Assembly: GCF_900188105.1 (NCBI RefSeq)
Contig: NZ_FZNP01000001.1
Location: 682,001-746,000, forward strand
Reading direction: 5' to 3'
Source: Actinomadura mexicana
GTDB lineage: Bacteria > Actinomycetota > Actinomycetes > Streptosporangiales > Streptosporangiaceae
DNA length: 64,000 nt
A program made the position numbers and the translations under genes. A model generated the notes under the pieces. The model did not search any database. It was not told the DNA's origin and saw nothing but the letters and a program-made list of their open reading frames with translations. Below, piece by piece: positions 1 through 8,985 of this stretch (within the stretch, counting starts at the first letter, position 1; every line of letters begins with the position of its first letter).

Positions 1-153
1 CAGGCGCTGCCCGGCTCCAAGCTGGCCAGCGCCGGCGCCGACTGGCGCACCAGTTCGCCCACCCAGATCGCGTGGGGGCTCGGCTACATCAAGGCGCGCT
101 ACAAGGACCCGTGCGGCGCCTGGGCCTGGTGGCAGGCGCACAACTGGTACTGA
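1..153 (+). CDS. Lytic transglycosylase-like protein, C-terminal 50 residues only
   Basis: The frame is open from base 1 and stops at 151-153, so only the tail of a gene that begins left of the window is present. The visible part contains TQIAWGLGYIKARYKDPC followed by a Trp-rich end finishing HNWY. This ending is typical of secreted actinomycete transglycosylase-like or resuscitation-factor-like proteins that cut peptidoglycan outside the cell. No catalytic residue is visible in this fragment. The assignment rests on the characteristic tail alone; the upstream part would settle the exact family. Confidence 0.6.
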   Translation, partial: QALPGSKLASAGADWRTSSPTQIAWGLGYIKARYKDPCGAWAWWQAHNWY

Positions 154-189
154 GCCCAACGGGGCGCCCCGGCCTGGCACCATGGGGGG

Positions 190-861
190 ATGCGGACGAG
201 CAGGGCGCGCCGCGCCGGCGACGAGCGGGCGAACGGCACGGGTGAGGGCGCCGGGACCGAGGGCGGCGCAAGCCGCCAGTGGGCCCGCGCCGACGCGACC
301 CGCCAGGCGCTGCTGACCGCGGCGCTGCGGGTCTTCGCCGACCGCGGCTACGCCGACGCGGGCATCGCGGAGATCGTCGAGCGGTCCGGCATCAGCGTCG
401 GCAGCCTCTACCACCACTACGGCGGCAAGGCCGGCCTCTACGTGGCGCTGTGGGAGGACCTCACCGAGGAGCAGGAGGCGAGCGCCGCGCAGGCGGTGTC
501 CGCCGCCCGCAAGGACGGCGAGTCCGACCCGATCGCGCTGTTCATCGCGGGCGCCCGCGCCTACCTGCGGGTGTGCTGGGAGCGGCGCGAGGCGGCCCGG
601 CTGTTCCTGGCCGGCGAGGGCCCGTCCGGGTCGTCGCTGATGCGCCGCAGCCGCGCCCAGCACTGGATCGCGCAGAACACCAAGCTGCTGCGCGGCCCGT
701 CCGGCGACGCGCACGCCGGACGTCCCGAGCAGGTGCTGAGCCTCGTGCTCACGACGGTGATCGGCGAGGCCGGGCGGGAGATCGCCACCGCCGAGGACGA
801 GGCGGAGGCCGCCGAGATCATCGACGAGGTGTGCCGCATCCTGATCCGGCTGGCCCGCTGA
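190..861 (+). CDS. TetR-family transcriptional regulator
   Basis: A 223-residue protein with a TetR DNA-binding domain at about residues 38-85 (GSLYHHYGGKAGLY is the recognition helix and the turn after it). The C-terminal ligand domain is helical and gives no clue to the inducer. The first 35 residues are Arg/Gly-rich and probably disordered. The ATG at 190 is the only start ahead of the domain in this frame, but the purine run before it is very close to the start codon, so translation may be inefficient. It follows the transglycosylase tail by 36 bases and converges on the proline-repeat gene, so its target is not evident. Confidence 0.85.
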   Translation: MRTSRARRAGDERANGTGEGAGTEGGASRQWARADATRQALLTAALRVFADRGYADAGIAEIVERSGISVGSLYHHYGGKAGLYVALWEDLTEEQEASAAQAVSAARKDGESDPIALFIAGARAYLRVCWERREAARLFLAGEGPSGSSLMRRSRAQHWIAQNTKLLRGPSGDAHAGRPEQVLSLVLTTVIGEAGREIATAEDEAEAAEIIDEVCRILIRLAR

Positions 862-930
862 CCTCCTGGCGCGGGGTCTCCGCCGGCGCCATGGCGGACT
901 CCGGAAGCCGTGTCCCGGCGGACGCGGTGG

Positions 931-2118
931 TCAGGGGCGGGCGGTGTGGACCCGGCGGACGGAGAGCCGGATCGGGGGGACCGGCTGGACCGGGCGCGGA
1001 TGCCGGGCGCGGGCAGGCTGCGGCGGGAGCGTGCGGAGCCGGGCCGCGGTGGGGCGCTTGTCCGCGAGTCGCGAACCGGCGGCGCGCAGGCGGCGGCGCG
1101 CGGCGAGCGGGACGCGGCCGTCGGAGCGCCGGATCAGCCGCATCCGGAGCAGTAGGAGCACCACCCCGGCCGCCAGTGCGGCGAGGAACCCCGCCTGGAG
1201 CGCGGTCAACTCCTCGACGGTGAACGGCTCGGGGGGCAGCCTGCGCAGGTTCGACACCGGGACGAGGGGCCCGGAGGCGGGCGCGATCTGCGGGGACTCG
1301 GCGGACACGATCGGCGGCAGCGCCACCTGCGGCCCGGCCATGCCGGCGAGGGGGTTGAAGTCGGGCGGGGTCAGCGGCGGGACGCCGGGCGTCGTCGGGC
1401 CGATCCCCGGCGGCAGCGCCCCGGACGCGGACGTGATGATCAGCTTGTAGCTGCGGAACACGCTCCTGGCACGCGCCGCCGAGACGGCCGCCCGCAGGGT
1501 GATCACGCCGGGCTCCGCACCGGACGGGGCCCGCACGGTCGCGATCGCGGAGGCGCCGCCGGATCCGACACTGCCGAGGGACTGCGTCCGGGGACCGACC
1601 GTGGCGCCCGAGGCCGACATCCGCAGGACGATCCCGTTCGCGGTGGCGTTCGCCGACGCCACCCGCACGGTCGCGGTGATCGAGCCGCCGGGCCGCATCG
1701 TCGCCGCCGAAACCGTCAGCCCCAGGGACAGTACCGGCGTCTTGGGCTTGCCCGGGCCGGCCGGCGGATGCGTCGGCGGGTTGGTGGGCGGATCGGTCGG
1801 CGGATCCGTGGGCGGGTCCGTGGGCGGATCGGTCGGCGGGTCCGTCGGCGGATCCGTGGGCGGATCGGTCGGCGGATCGGTCGGCGGATCCGTGGGCGGA
1901 TCGGTCGGCGGATCGGTCGGCGGGTCCGTCGGCGGGTCGGAGGGCGGATCGGTCGGCGGATCGGTCGGCGTCTCCGTCGGCGGGTCGGTCGGCGTTTCGG
2001 TGACGGTGGTGGTCGGCGTGGGGGCCGGCTCGTCCGCGAGAACCGGGTGGACGCCCACCGTGCCGATGAGCGTCACCGCTCCGATACCGGCCAGGAGCGA
2101 AGCCGATCGTGAACGCAC
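931..2118 (-). CDS. Secreted proline-repeat protein with C-terminal membrane anchor
   Basis: A 395-residue exported protein. Residues 1-28 are a signal peptide. Residues 43-118 are a spacer built from the tetrapeptide TDPP. Residues 130-235 look like an Ig-like or CARDB-like beta domain (GLTVSAATMRPGGSITATVRV). One hydrophobic segment (FLAALAAGVVLLLLRMRLI) lies about 85 residues from the end and is followed by a very basic tail. This implies a type I membrane protein whose beta domain is held away from the membrane by the rod-like repeat. The function is unknown. It shares orientation with the PucR genes and the secreted proteins upstream but is separated from them by about 100 bases. Confidence 0.7.
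   Translation of the reverse strand: MRSRSASLLAGIGAVTLIGTVGVHPVLADEPAPTPTTTVTETPTDPPTETPTDPPTDPPSDPPTDPPTDPPTDPPTDPPTDPPTDPPTDPPTDPPTDPPTDPPTDPPTDPPTNPPTHPPAGPGKPKTPVLSLGLTVSAATMRPGGSITATVRVASANATANGIVLRMSASGATVGPRTQSLGSVGSGGASAIATVRAPSGAEPGVITLRAAVSAARARSVFRSYKLIITSASGALPPGIGPTTPGVPPLTPPDFNPLAGMAGPQVALPPIVSAESPQIAPASGPLVPVSNLRRLPPEPFTVEELTALQAGFLAALAAGVVLLLLRMRLIRRSDGRVPLAARRRLRAAGSRLADKRPTAARLRTLPPQPARARHPRPVQPVPPIRLSVRRVHTARP
1765..1992. repeat. In-frame 12-base tandem repeat encoding TDPP
   Basis: A run of near-identical 12-base units, GGATCGGTCGGC and variants as read on the plus strand, encodes residues 43-118 of the proline-repeat protein. Third-position variants (GGATCC/GGGTCC) are scattered among units. 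Expansion and contraction by slippage are expected at such arrays. There are no unique spacers, so it is not a CRISPR array. Confidence 0.85.
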
Positions 2119-2223
2119 CCCGAACGCACCTCCACCGCATGACGACTATCCCGCCGAATTGCATTGAATTGGATGGAATCATGCGTCGATTCGGGGAATC
2201 AACCCCGCAGGTCAAGGTTCGCT

Positions 2224-3516
2224 TCAGGTGCTCATATCGCGCCGATCGGAAATTGGGCGATTATCAATCGGTGCTCGTTCCCGCGCGGCGGCGCCGTCTC
2301 CTGCGGCACTCGTGCCGGGCGGCCGGGCGGCGCGTTCGCGCAACCGCGTCGCACGCAGCACGGCCTCGATCGCGAAGCGCGCCTCGCGGTCGGTCAGCCG
2401 GTCGCCCAGGACTCCCACGACCTGCCGCATCCGGTAGCGGACGGTCTGCGGGTGGATGCCGAGCTCCTCGGCGATGTCGTTGGCGGTGCCGCGGGTCACC
2501 AGCCAGGCGTGCAGGGTCTCCAGCAGGCGGTCGCGCTGCCGGGGGCTGAAGCCGTCCATCTCACCGAGGTGGCGGTGTGCGAGCTGGCCGATGAGGGCCT
2601 GGTCGGAGAGCAGCCAGAGGGTGATGAGGTGCTCCTCGCAGTCGGTCACCGGGGCGTCCTCGAGCACACCGGTCTCCACCAGGCTCTGGGCGCACCGCGC
2701 CCAGCGCAGCGAGTCGGCGACGCCCGCGATCGGCACGGTGAGGCCGATGACGAGCTGCCTGTCGGGCAGGACGCGGAGCAGGGATCGCCGGCGCTCCGGG
2801 GTCGGCCTTCCGGGAACGAGCAGGAACGGCTGGGCGGCGCTGAGGTCGGCGAGCACGTCCTCGTCCAGGGCGGCCCGGACGTACCGGGCGCCGGGCGGGG
2901 CCACGACGGCGGTCGCCTCGTCCGGCAGCGTCCATCCGGCCCGTTCGGCGGCCTCGGCCAGGACGCGGGACGACACGTCGCGGCGGAGCAGGAGCTCCAG
3001 CAGGCGGCGGCGGTGCGCCTCGGCCTCGCCGTCCGGGCGGGCGTCCAGATAACCCTCCAGCGCGAGCGCGGCCAGTTCGTCGATGTAGGCGAACAGCGCG
3101 TCGGCGAGCTGGGCCATCACCTCGGGCGACAGTCGCCGGCGCGGCCCGATCTTCATGATGCGCCGCCACGCGACCTGGACGCCGATGCGCAGTGCGGCCT
3201 GGAGGGTGTCGAGCGTCCGGCCCTCCTGGGCCTCGAAGCGGCCGAGCCTGCGGTAGGTCTCCCGATGGCGCGCGCTCGGTTCCAGCGGGTTGGCGACCCG
3301 GTCGACGAAGTCCGTCAGGGCACGGTCGACCCCGATGCGCAGTGCCTCGACGTAGGGACCCTTGAGGGGCCGCCCGTACTCGGGGATCGACCGGCGCACC
3401 TCCTCGATGATCTCTCCGGCGAGGCTGGGCAGTTCCGGGCGCATCAGCAGGGCGAGCCGGCGCGGCAGCCGGCTCCGGCGACTCGCCGCCTCCCGCGTCA
3501 ACGTCTGCTGTGCCAT
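2224..3516 (-). CDS. PucR/CdaR-type helix-turn-helix regulator (paralog 1)
   Basis: A 430-residue regulator with the PucR C-terminal HTH at about residues 342-371 (IHPQTVRYRMRQ). Upstream is a long helical region that starts PELPSLAGEIIEEVRRSIPEY and is shared with the proteins at 3768-4967 and 22949-24175, so the three are paralogs. No recognised sensory domain (GAF, PAS) is obvious. ATG 3516 was chosen because GGAGG lies 12 bases upstream and similarity to the paralogs begins just after it; the frame is open upstream to 3642. The last 45 residues form a disordered tail absent from the paralogs. Likely targets are the neighbouring secreted-protein and mce genes, by position only. Confidence 0.8.
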   Translation of the reverse strand: MAQQTLTREAASRRSRLPRRLALLMRPELPSLAGEIIEEVRRSIPEYGRPLKGPYVEALRIGVDRALTDFVDRVANPLEPSARHRETYRRLGRFEAQEGRTLDTLQAALRIGVQVAWRRIMKIGPRRRLSPEVMAQLADALFAYIDELAALALEGYLDARPDGEAEAHRRRLLELLLRRDVSSRVLAEAAERAGWTLPDEATAVVAPPGARYVRAALDEDVLADLSAAQPFLLVPGRPTPERRRSLLRVLPDRQLVIGLTVPIAGVADSLRWARCAQSLVETGVLEDAPVTDCEEHLITLWLLSDQALIGQLAHRHLGEMDGFSPRQRDRLLETLHAWLVTRGTANDIAEELGIHPQTVRYRMRQVVGVLGDRLTDREARFAIEAVLRATRLRERAARPPGTSAAGDGAAARERAPIDNRPISDRRDMST

Positions 3517-3748
3517 GGGGTCGGCACACCTCCAGACACCGCCATCGCGAACGAGGGGATTCCGGGCGGGGCACCCGGTCGTCCGGATGATCGGCCATAT
3601 GGCGTCAACACCGAGGGCACGCCGAGCGGGGACCCTGCGCACCCTCCGGACTCTGTGAGCTGAAACACGTTGAACTTAGATCAAATGATATCAAGCAAAG
3701 TAAAGGGAAGGTAAATTCAGCAGGCTGTGGCCCTGTAGTCACATTCAG

Positions 3749-3764
3749 CGCCCCAATAGGGGCG
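3749..3764 (-). terminator. Short hairpin just downstream of PucR paralog 2
   Basis: A perfect 6-bp GC stem with an AATA loop lies 3 bases beyond the stop codon of the minus-strand gene at 3768-4967. No T-run follows. It could be a weak terminator or a transcript 3'-end stabiliser. Confidence 0.4.
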
Positions 3765-3767
3765 GTC

Positions 3768-4967
3768 TCATTTCAGTGCGGGGCCGCGCTCCCGCAACCG
3801 GTACGCGCGCAGCACCGCGTCCAGCACGAAACGCGCCCCCGGGTCGGCGAGCTGCCGGTCGAATTGCGCGCTGATCTGCCGCATCCGGTACCGGACGGTC
3901 TGCGGGTGAAGCCGGAGCCTCTGCGCCGCCTCGACCGCGTTTCCTTGCGCGTCCAGCCACGCGCACAGGGTTTCGGTCACGCGCTTACGCCGGGAGCGCG
4001 GCATTCCCGCCAACGCGCCCAGTTCCCGGCGGGCGAGCTGGTCGAGCAGCGGTCCGTCCGAGAGCAGCCACAGCTCCAGCAGGTGCCGCTCGCACAGTGT
4101 GGGGCCGCCGTCCTCCAGCCAGCCCGCCTCCACCAGAGCCAGCGCCCGCCGCGCCCAGCGCAGCGAGTCGGCCGCCTCGCCCAGCGGGACGGTCAGCCCC
4201 ACCGCGGAGCGGCGCTCGGGCAGGGCGCGGCTCAGCATCGCCGCGCGCTCCGCGCCGTATCCGCCGGGGATGAGCAGATGGGGTTCGGTGTCCGCGAGGT
4301 TGACGAGGACGTCGCGGTCCATCGCCTCCCGGACGCACCGCGCGCCCGCCGGCATCGCGACCATCGTCACCGTGTGGGGCACCGCCCAGCCGGCGGCCTC
4401 GGCGGCCTCGGCGAGCGCGCCGCTCGCCGCGCCGGGCCCGAGCATCATGCGCAGCAGCCGCCGGTGGTCGCCGGGCAGCTCGTCGGCGGACGACCGGACC
4501 TCCAAATAGCCCTCGACCGACAGGGAGGCCAGCTCGTCGATGTAGGCGAACAGCGCCTCGGCCAGCCGCGTCGTCACCTCCGCGGGCAGCCGCCGCGTCC
4601 GCGCCACTGCCGCCACCCGCTGCCACGCGACCTGCACACCGACCCTGTAAGCCGCCTGCAGCGCGTCCAGCGTGCGCCCCCGGTAGGCCTCGCTGCGACC
4701 GAGTTCCCGGCACAGCTCGTCGCGCCGCTCGTAGCCGTCGACGCCGCCGGAGACCTGGTCGACGAAGGCCGCCATGGCCTGCTCGACGGTGATCCGGTAC
4801 GCGGCCGGTTCCGGCATCCCCTCCTGCCGCGCGTACTCGGGCACCGACCGCTGGACCTCCTCGAGGATCTCCCCGGCCAGCGAGGGCAGCTCAGCACTCA
4901 GAATGGCGATGACCTGTGGCGGGAGGGCTCCGGGACGCCCCCCTCCCCCAACGAGGGCCCTCGTCAT
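3768..4967 (-). CDS. PucR/CdaR-type helix-turn-helix regulator (paralog 2)
   Basis: A 399-residue paralog of the regulator at 2224-3516. It has the same layout: AELPSLAGEILEEVQRSVPEY near the N-terminus, LFAYIDELASLSVEGYLEVR in the middle, SLRWARRALALVEAG later, and the C-terminal HTH at about residues 342-367 (LHPQTVRYRMRQ). ATG 4967 is preceded closely by GGGGAGGAG, a better ribosome-binding site than the one for the upstream ATG at 4985. It lies between the secreted-protein genes and paralog 1, all on the minus strand. The family commonly controls catabolic or transport genes in response to metabolites; the ligand here is unknown. Confidence 0.8.
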   Translation of the reverse strand: MTRALVGGGGRPGALPPQVIAILSAELPSLAGEILEEVQRSVPEYARQEGMPEPAAYRITVEQAMAAFVDQVSGGVDGYERRDELCRELGRSEAYRGRTLDALQAAYRVGVQVAWQRVAAVARTRRLPAEVTTRLAEALFAYIDELASLSVEGYLEVRSSADELPGDHRRLLRMMLGPGAASGALAEAAEAAGWAVPHTVTMVAMPAGARCVREAMDRDVLVNLADTEPHLLIPGGYGAERAAMLSRALPERRSAVGLTVPLGEAADSLRWARRALALVEAGWLEDGGPTLCERHLLELWLLSDGPLLDQLARRELGALAGMPRSRRKRVTETLCAWLDAQGNAVEAAQRLRLHPQTVRYRMRQISAQFDRQLADPGARFVLDAVLRAYRLRERGPALK

Positions 4968-5453
4968 TCGCTCCTCCCCTCGCACCGTTCAGGAAAATGC
5001 CTCGACAAAAAGTAGCCGACACCATACCCGCCGCACATTTACATGGACGATGTCTCCGCTACCGAATGGCCGAGGTACTCAACGGGCGACAAAATCGGCC
5101 GGATTAACTGATCACTCGGAGACAATCCGGAGAAGAACCGCGCCCGTCCGTTGCCGCCCGGCCACTCTCCCAGGACCGCTGATCACACCCGCACCTCAGC
5201 CGGAACCACGGACCCGATTTCCTCAATGATTTCACTCACCGTGGTCACGCGAACACTTCTGATGACCGCTTCGTGTCTGGGATCCGGTGGGTTGCACGCC
5301 CGGGCACGGCAGGGGCACCGCGGTCGCGAGCGGGGGGCGGTCATGACCGCCACTGCGGCTTCCCTCGTCTTCAGAAGGGAATGGGGCACTGCGCCGCATG
5401 GAAGGCATCTCCCCACCGCTCTTTCGACCGCCATCGGGTGCCGGGAGCCGGCC
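4968..5453. other. Non-coding stretch upstream of PucR paralog 2
   Basis: No supportable gene was found. The part near 4990-5110 is less GC-rich than its surroundings and presumably carries the promoter of the minus-strand PucR gene. The rest is spacer before the hairpin at 5454-5498. Open frames here lack ribosome-binding sites and family resemblance. Confidence 0.5.
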
Positions 5454-5498
5454 GGAGCGGTCCGTGCCCGCGGGGTCGCCGCGGGCACGGACCGCTCC
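5454..5498 (-). terminator. 20-bp perfect hairpin after secreted-protein gene
   Basis: Two perfectly complementary 20-base arms (5454-5473 and 5479-5498) flank the 5-base loop GGTCG. It lies 19 bases beyond the stop of the minus-strand gene at 5517, as expected of an actinomycete stem-loop terminator without a T-run. Confidence 0.75.
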
Positions 5499-5516
5499 GG
5501 TCGGGCGGGCTCGCGG

Positions 5517-6317
5517 TCAGAGCTGGCTGTACTGCTTCGAGACGATGTACTCGTTCGACACCATGGAGTTCTTGCCGGCCGCCGACGGGAATCCGCCGAT
5601 CTGGTTGACGAGCCAGTCGCCGACGCCGGCGCCGTAAAGACAGCCCTTGGCGCCGGGGACCGAGAACGCGTTGTCGACCTGCTTGGCCTGCAGCACATCG
5701 CCCGCCGGGTCCGGCCGCGCGATCGTGGGGGCCTCCCCGGTGATGGGGGTGTTGGGGGCGGGCGGGTTGGTGGTGCCCGTGGTGAGGTGCAGCTTGATCG
5801 GGTTGGCGTTCGTGCCGACCGTGCAGTTGCCCCCCAGGAGCGGGTTGATGAGCCGGACCTTCACCGCCATGTTGATGTCGAGGTTGCTGGTCGTCGGGAT
5901 CTCGAAGGAGCCGGCGTACTCGACCCGCGCGTACACGGCACTCAGGAACGGGTCGCCGAAGAGACCGGGCTGGACGAGCATCTTCGGGGCCTTGAGGCCA
6001 CCGAAGATGATCTTGGTCTCGAAGGTCTCGAGGTCGAGGGTGCTCGCGTAGGTGAGCCTGAGCGGCTCCTTGATCTGCTGGTCGAAGTTGCCGACCTTGA
6101 AGGTGCCGCTGGTGACGACGGCCACCTGGCACCGCGAGTAGAACGGACTGGCCCCCTCGGGCAGGGGCGGGCAGTCGGAGAAGTCGAAGCTGCCCGGAAT
6201 CGGGTCCGGGTTGGCCGCCGCAGCGGGGGAGGCCATGCCGAAGGCGAGCACCGCCGCGCCGGCCACGGCGGGAAGCGCGAGCCGGGAACTGCGTGTCCGG
6301 AAACGAGTGAACTTCAC
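5517..6317 (-). CDS. Secreted protein of unknown function beside mce locus (four cysteines)
   Basis: A 266-residue protein. GTG 6317 was chosen because AGAAAGGACGG precedes it and it yields a clean signal peptide (basic N-terminus, LALPAVAGAAVLAFG core, Ala-x-Ala cleavage near residue 34). The mature part begins with DPIPGSFDFSDCPPLPEG. It has four cysteines, enough for two disulfides, and mostly beta-type sequence. No enzyme motif is recognised. It is followed downstream by a strong hairpin terminator and preceded by a 456-base spacer carrying a TTGTCACCGAC motif, so it probably has its own promoter. Its place next to two other exported proteins and the mce operon suggests an extracytoplasmic role in lipid handling, which is inference. 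Confidence 0.7.
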   Translation of the reverse strand: MKFTRFRTRSSRLALPAVAGAAVLAFGMASPAAAANPDPIPGSFDFSDCPPLPEGASPFYSRCQVAVVTSGTFKVGNFDQQIKEPLRLTYASTLDLETFETKIIFGGLKAPKMLVQPGLFGDPFLSAVYARVEYAGSFEIPTTSNLDINMAVKVRLINPLLGGNCTVGTNANPIKLHLTTGTTNPPAPNTPITGEAPTIARPDPAGDVLQAKQVDNAFSVPGAKGCLYGAGVGDWLVNQIGGFPSAAGKNSMVSNEYIVSKQYSQL

Positions 6318-6622
6318 CAGTCCGTCCTTTCTGGTACCGGGAGAAATGGACAAAGAGCGCCGGACGGCCACAGCGTGATCCAGACGACGCGGAACCGTGA
6401 AGCGGATCCCATCGAGAGAAATCCTCGATTCCTAACCGGAGATTAATACTGAAACAATGACCGATCAATACACCCCAACGCACAAATATGAAGATCTTTC
6501 CGGCTTTGGTATCGCATGCCAGATTGAGCGTTCAGAGGGCGGCCTATATTGTCACCGACCGCGTCCCATGGGGGCCTCGGCCTTTGATGGGGCATGGCGG
6601 GGAACATGGGCGGACTAACGCA
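6318..6622. other. Upstream region of secreted-protein gene with TTGTCACCGAC motif
   Basis: A non-coding spacer, relatively AT-rich at 6420-6560. TTGTCACCGAC occurs at 6549-6559, the same 11-base word seen twice between mceG and the divergent PucR gene. No other feature can be supported. Confidence 0.45.
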
Positions 6623-6656
6623 GCTCGCCGCAGGCCTGAACTGGCCTGCGGCGAGC
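6623..6656 (-). terminator. 14-bp perfect hairpin downstream of the 710-residue secreted protein
   Basis: Arms 6623-6636 and 6643-6656 are perfectly complementary with a 6-base loop. The hairpin lies about 115 bases beyond the stop codon at 6774 of the minus-strand gene. There is no T-run, which is usual for high-GC actinomycetes. Confidence 0.65.
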
Positions 6657-6773
6657 CGACCGGGCCGAATCAGCACCCGGGGTGGTGCGGGCGGATACGG
6701 CCGGTCCTGAGAACCCCCGGAGCGGATTCGGGCTGGGCCGGGACATGCACCTCACAGCGACGCGCTTGGCCGG

Positions 6774-8906
6774 TCAGGGCGATGTTATCTGCAGCGTCGG
6801 CGGGAGCACGAAATCACCCGTCCCCGAGTCGAAATTGAGGCTGTACTCCGTGAACCCCGGGATATAGCACGTCGAGTCCGGCGACACCTTCAGCACCGAG
6901 GCGTCCCCGGCCACAAAGTGATCTTTTATGGAGAAGATCTTGGTCGCATTGTCATAGGTTCCGACGATCTCCCCGGGACCCTCCATCGGAGAACCGAAGA
7001 GCGACTCCATCGTGTTGGCGATCCGCAGATTGCACCGAGTGCCGTCGACATCCACCACCGCGTTGAGCGTGACCCCGTTCAGCCTCATCACACGCTTTCC
7101 ATCCCCTGTTTCCTCGAAGAGCACGTTGAGCCACAACGAGCCTTCTTGGGCGACCTTGCCGATCACCTGGTACACGGAGCCGTCCAGTGCCACGACCTCG
7201 CACCCCTCGAGCGACATGTCGCCCTTGCCCAGCCTGGAGCGCGACTGCCAGTGCCCACGGTCCAGATGGAGCCGCATGGTCGCCGAATCGCACCTGAACT
7301 GGGAACCGCCCTGTGCGAGGGTGAACGGCTTCGCGACCGCCGTGACGTCTCCGCCCGGCTTGACGGTGAAGGAAGCTGGAAGTGGACCCGCACCATTGAC
7401 ACAATTACTGGTACTGCCGGCTTCGACATCGCACCACCGCCCTGAGGCGGCATTCGCGTAGTTGCCCGAGCCGGACACGGTGGCGGTGAGGATCGGACTG
7501 ATGTCCTCTCCCACGCCGCACCCGGAGAAGGCGGGAACCTCGAGGTCCTCGGCGATGATGGTCTGCCCGTCGAGGTACTGGGTCGGCCCACTTCTCCGGG
7601 TCCCCAGAAATCCCTGCGCGGAGAACAGCGTCGGACTTGTCATGCATTTATCACCCAGGGCGATGGGCACCCCGTTCACCTCGGCCGAACCCGCCTTCAC
7701 CCGGACGTAAGCACTGGCACGGAGCTCTTGTCTCTCGGGCGCATTCTCCAGGGCAGAGTACGGGTCGAGCATCTGGATGGCCCGTAGATTGCCTGTGATC
7801 GGATCTTTCTCCCCAGCTCCAGGCGCACGGGTCGGGACAGTTTTCGCCACCGCGCGCGTCGGCATGAACCCGAACCCGAGGACGGTCGCGGGAGTCGGAT
7901 AAGTCTGGTTAACGAAGTATCCGCGAACTTCGTAGTAGTTCGGCCCGAAGAAAACATTCCCACTCTGCTGGAGAGTCGGCGCCCGCACCGTGTTCTCAAG
8001 GGCGACCGGGATGGCGTTCCCGGTCTTCTTTATGTTGACGAACCCGGTGGCTTTGACGCAGTACAGTGTCCCGGGCGCGGGGATCTCCATCAACCCGTCC
8101 GGAGTCGACGGGGACTCATAGATCTCCATCAGCTTGGAATCGCCGTTGATGGCGTACCGCGGATCGGTACCCGCGCCGGGGATCTTTTCACAGAGCCCTT
8201 CCGGGGCAGCGGCGGCCTGACCGGTCGGCACGCTCGGCGCACCGGGAGTCGCGGCCCCGCTCCTGGGCCCGACCCGTACGGTTCCGAGCACCCTCTCCTT
8301 CTCCGCTGCGCAATGCAGCGCCAGTTCCGCCGCGTCCTTCTCCGGCGTCATGTCACCGGGCACCAGCGACAGGTCCATTTTCCCGGCGGACCAGGAGAGC
8401 CCGCCCGGCGATCCGGGGATCACCGGCGGCGCCACCCCGCTACCGGTCAGGTGCACGGCCCCGTCACCACGTGGCGGTGCGGCCGCCAGCGCGAAGGCCG
8501 GCCACCCGCCGCGCCGGTCGTCGCCGGGCTGCCGGACGGCGACCTCGATCTCCGCGACCCCACCGAGCGCGGGGGAAGGAGCAGGCGACGGGGCGACGCC
8601 CGTCACCGGCGGTGTCGACGCCCCGGCCGGAGAACTCGCCCCGATCGCCTTCACCAGCTCAGGGGGGAGACCGACGTCGATCTTGATGGTGCCCATCTGG
8701 ACGGGCTGGCCGACGGTCCCGGACGAGGGGACGGTCGTGTCGATCCGCAGGGCCACGTCGTATGTTCCGGCCTGACCAGAGCACACGAGCCCCATGTCCG
8801 CACCGATGTCCGCGATCGCCGGCGGGACGGCCACCAACACGCCACCGCTCACGGCAAGGGCCGTGAGCGCCGCGATCCGTGCGACGCCTCTGAACATCTG
8901 GTGCAT
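6774..8906 (-). CDS. Large secreted protein, multi-domain, next to mce locus
   Basis: A 710-residue protein with a signal peptide (residues 1-32). ATG 8906 has AAGGA six bases upstream. The N-terminal part (residues 33-220, MGLVCSGQAGTYDVALRIDT) resembles the DUF6801-type domain of actinobacterial exported proteins, an assignment made from memory. The middle is Cys-containing beta-type sequence. The last 180 residues carry four cysteines spaced 29, 55 and 54 residues apart, with features shared with the 227-residue protein encoded immediately upstream (spacing 31, 49 and 50). No transmembrane anchor or catalytic motif was found. It is probably a soluble or wall-associated extracytoplasmic protein. 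The hairpin between it and the 227-residue gene suggests graded transcription. Confidence 0.7.
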   Translation of the reverse strand: MHQMFRGVARIAALTALAVSGGVLVAVPPAIADIGADMGLVCSGQAGTYDVALRIDTTVPSSGTVGQPVQMGTIKIDVGLPPELVKAIGASSPAGASTPPVTGVAPSPAPSPALGGVAEIEVAVRQPGDDRRGGWPAFALAAAPPRGDGAVHLTGSGVAPPVIPGSPGGLSWSAGKMDLSLVPGDMTPEKDAAELALHCAAEKERVLGTVRVGPRSGAATPGAPSVPTGQAAAAPEGLCEKIPGAGTDPRYAINGDSKLMEIYESPSTPDGLMEIPAPGTLYCVKATGFVNIKKTGNAIPVALENTVRAPTLQQSGNVFFGPNYYEVRGYFVNQTYPTPATVLGFGFMPTRAVAKTVPTRAPGAGEKDPITGNLRAIQMLDPYSALENAPERQELRASAYVRVKAGSAEVNGVPIALGDKCMTSPTLFSAQGFLGTRRSGPTQYLDGQTIIAEDLEVPAFSGCGVGEDISPILTATVSGSGNYANAASGRWCDVEAGSTSNCVNGAGPLPASFTVKPGGDVTAVAKPFTLAQGGSQFRCDSATMRLHLDRGHWQSRSRLGKGDMSLEGCEVVALDGSVYQVIGKVAQEGSLWLNVLFEETGDGKRVMRLNGVTLNAVVDVDGTRCNLRIANTMESLFGSPMEGPGEIVGTYDNATKIFSIKDHFVAGDASVLKVSPDSTCYIPGFTEYSLNFDSGTGDFVLPPTLQITSP

Positions 8907-8929
8907 CTCAGATCCTTGATCTATGGGAA

Positions 8930-8960
8930 CCGCACCCGGGCGACGAGCGCCCGGGTGCGG
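8930..8960 (-). terminator. 13-bp hairpin between two secreted-protein genes
   Basis: Complementary arms 8930-8942 and 8948-8960 flank a 5-base loop. The hairpin sits 25 bases past the stop of the 227-residue gene and just before the ribosome-binding site of the 710-residue gene. It may be a terminator or an attenuator that lowers expression of the downstream gene. Confidence 0.7.
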
Positions 8961-8985
8961 CTTCGGTCGCGGCCGTGTCCTTGTC

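Noticed and set aside
1765..1992. Regularly repeated units that could suggest a CRISPR or satellite array
   Set aside because: The units are contiguous, 12 bases long, in frame and encode TDPP within a secreted protein; there are no unique spacers.
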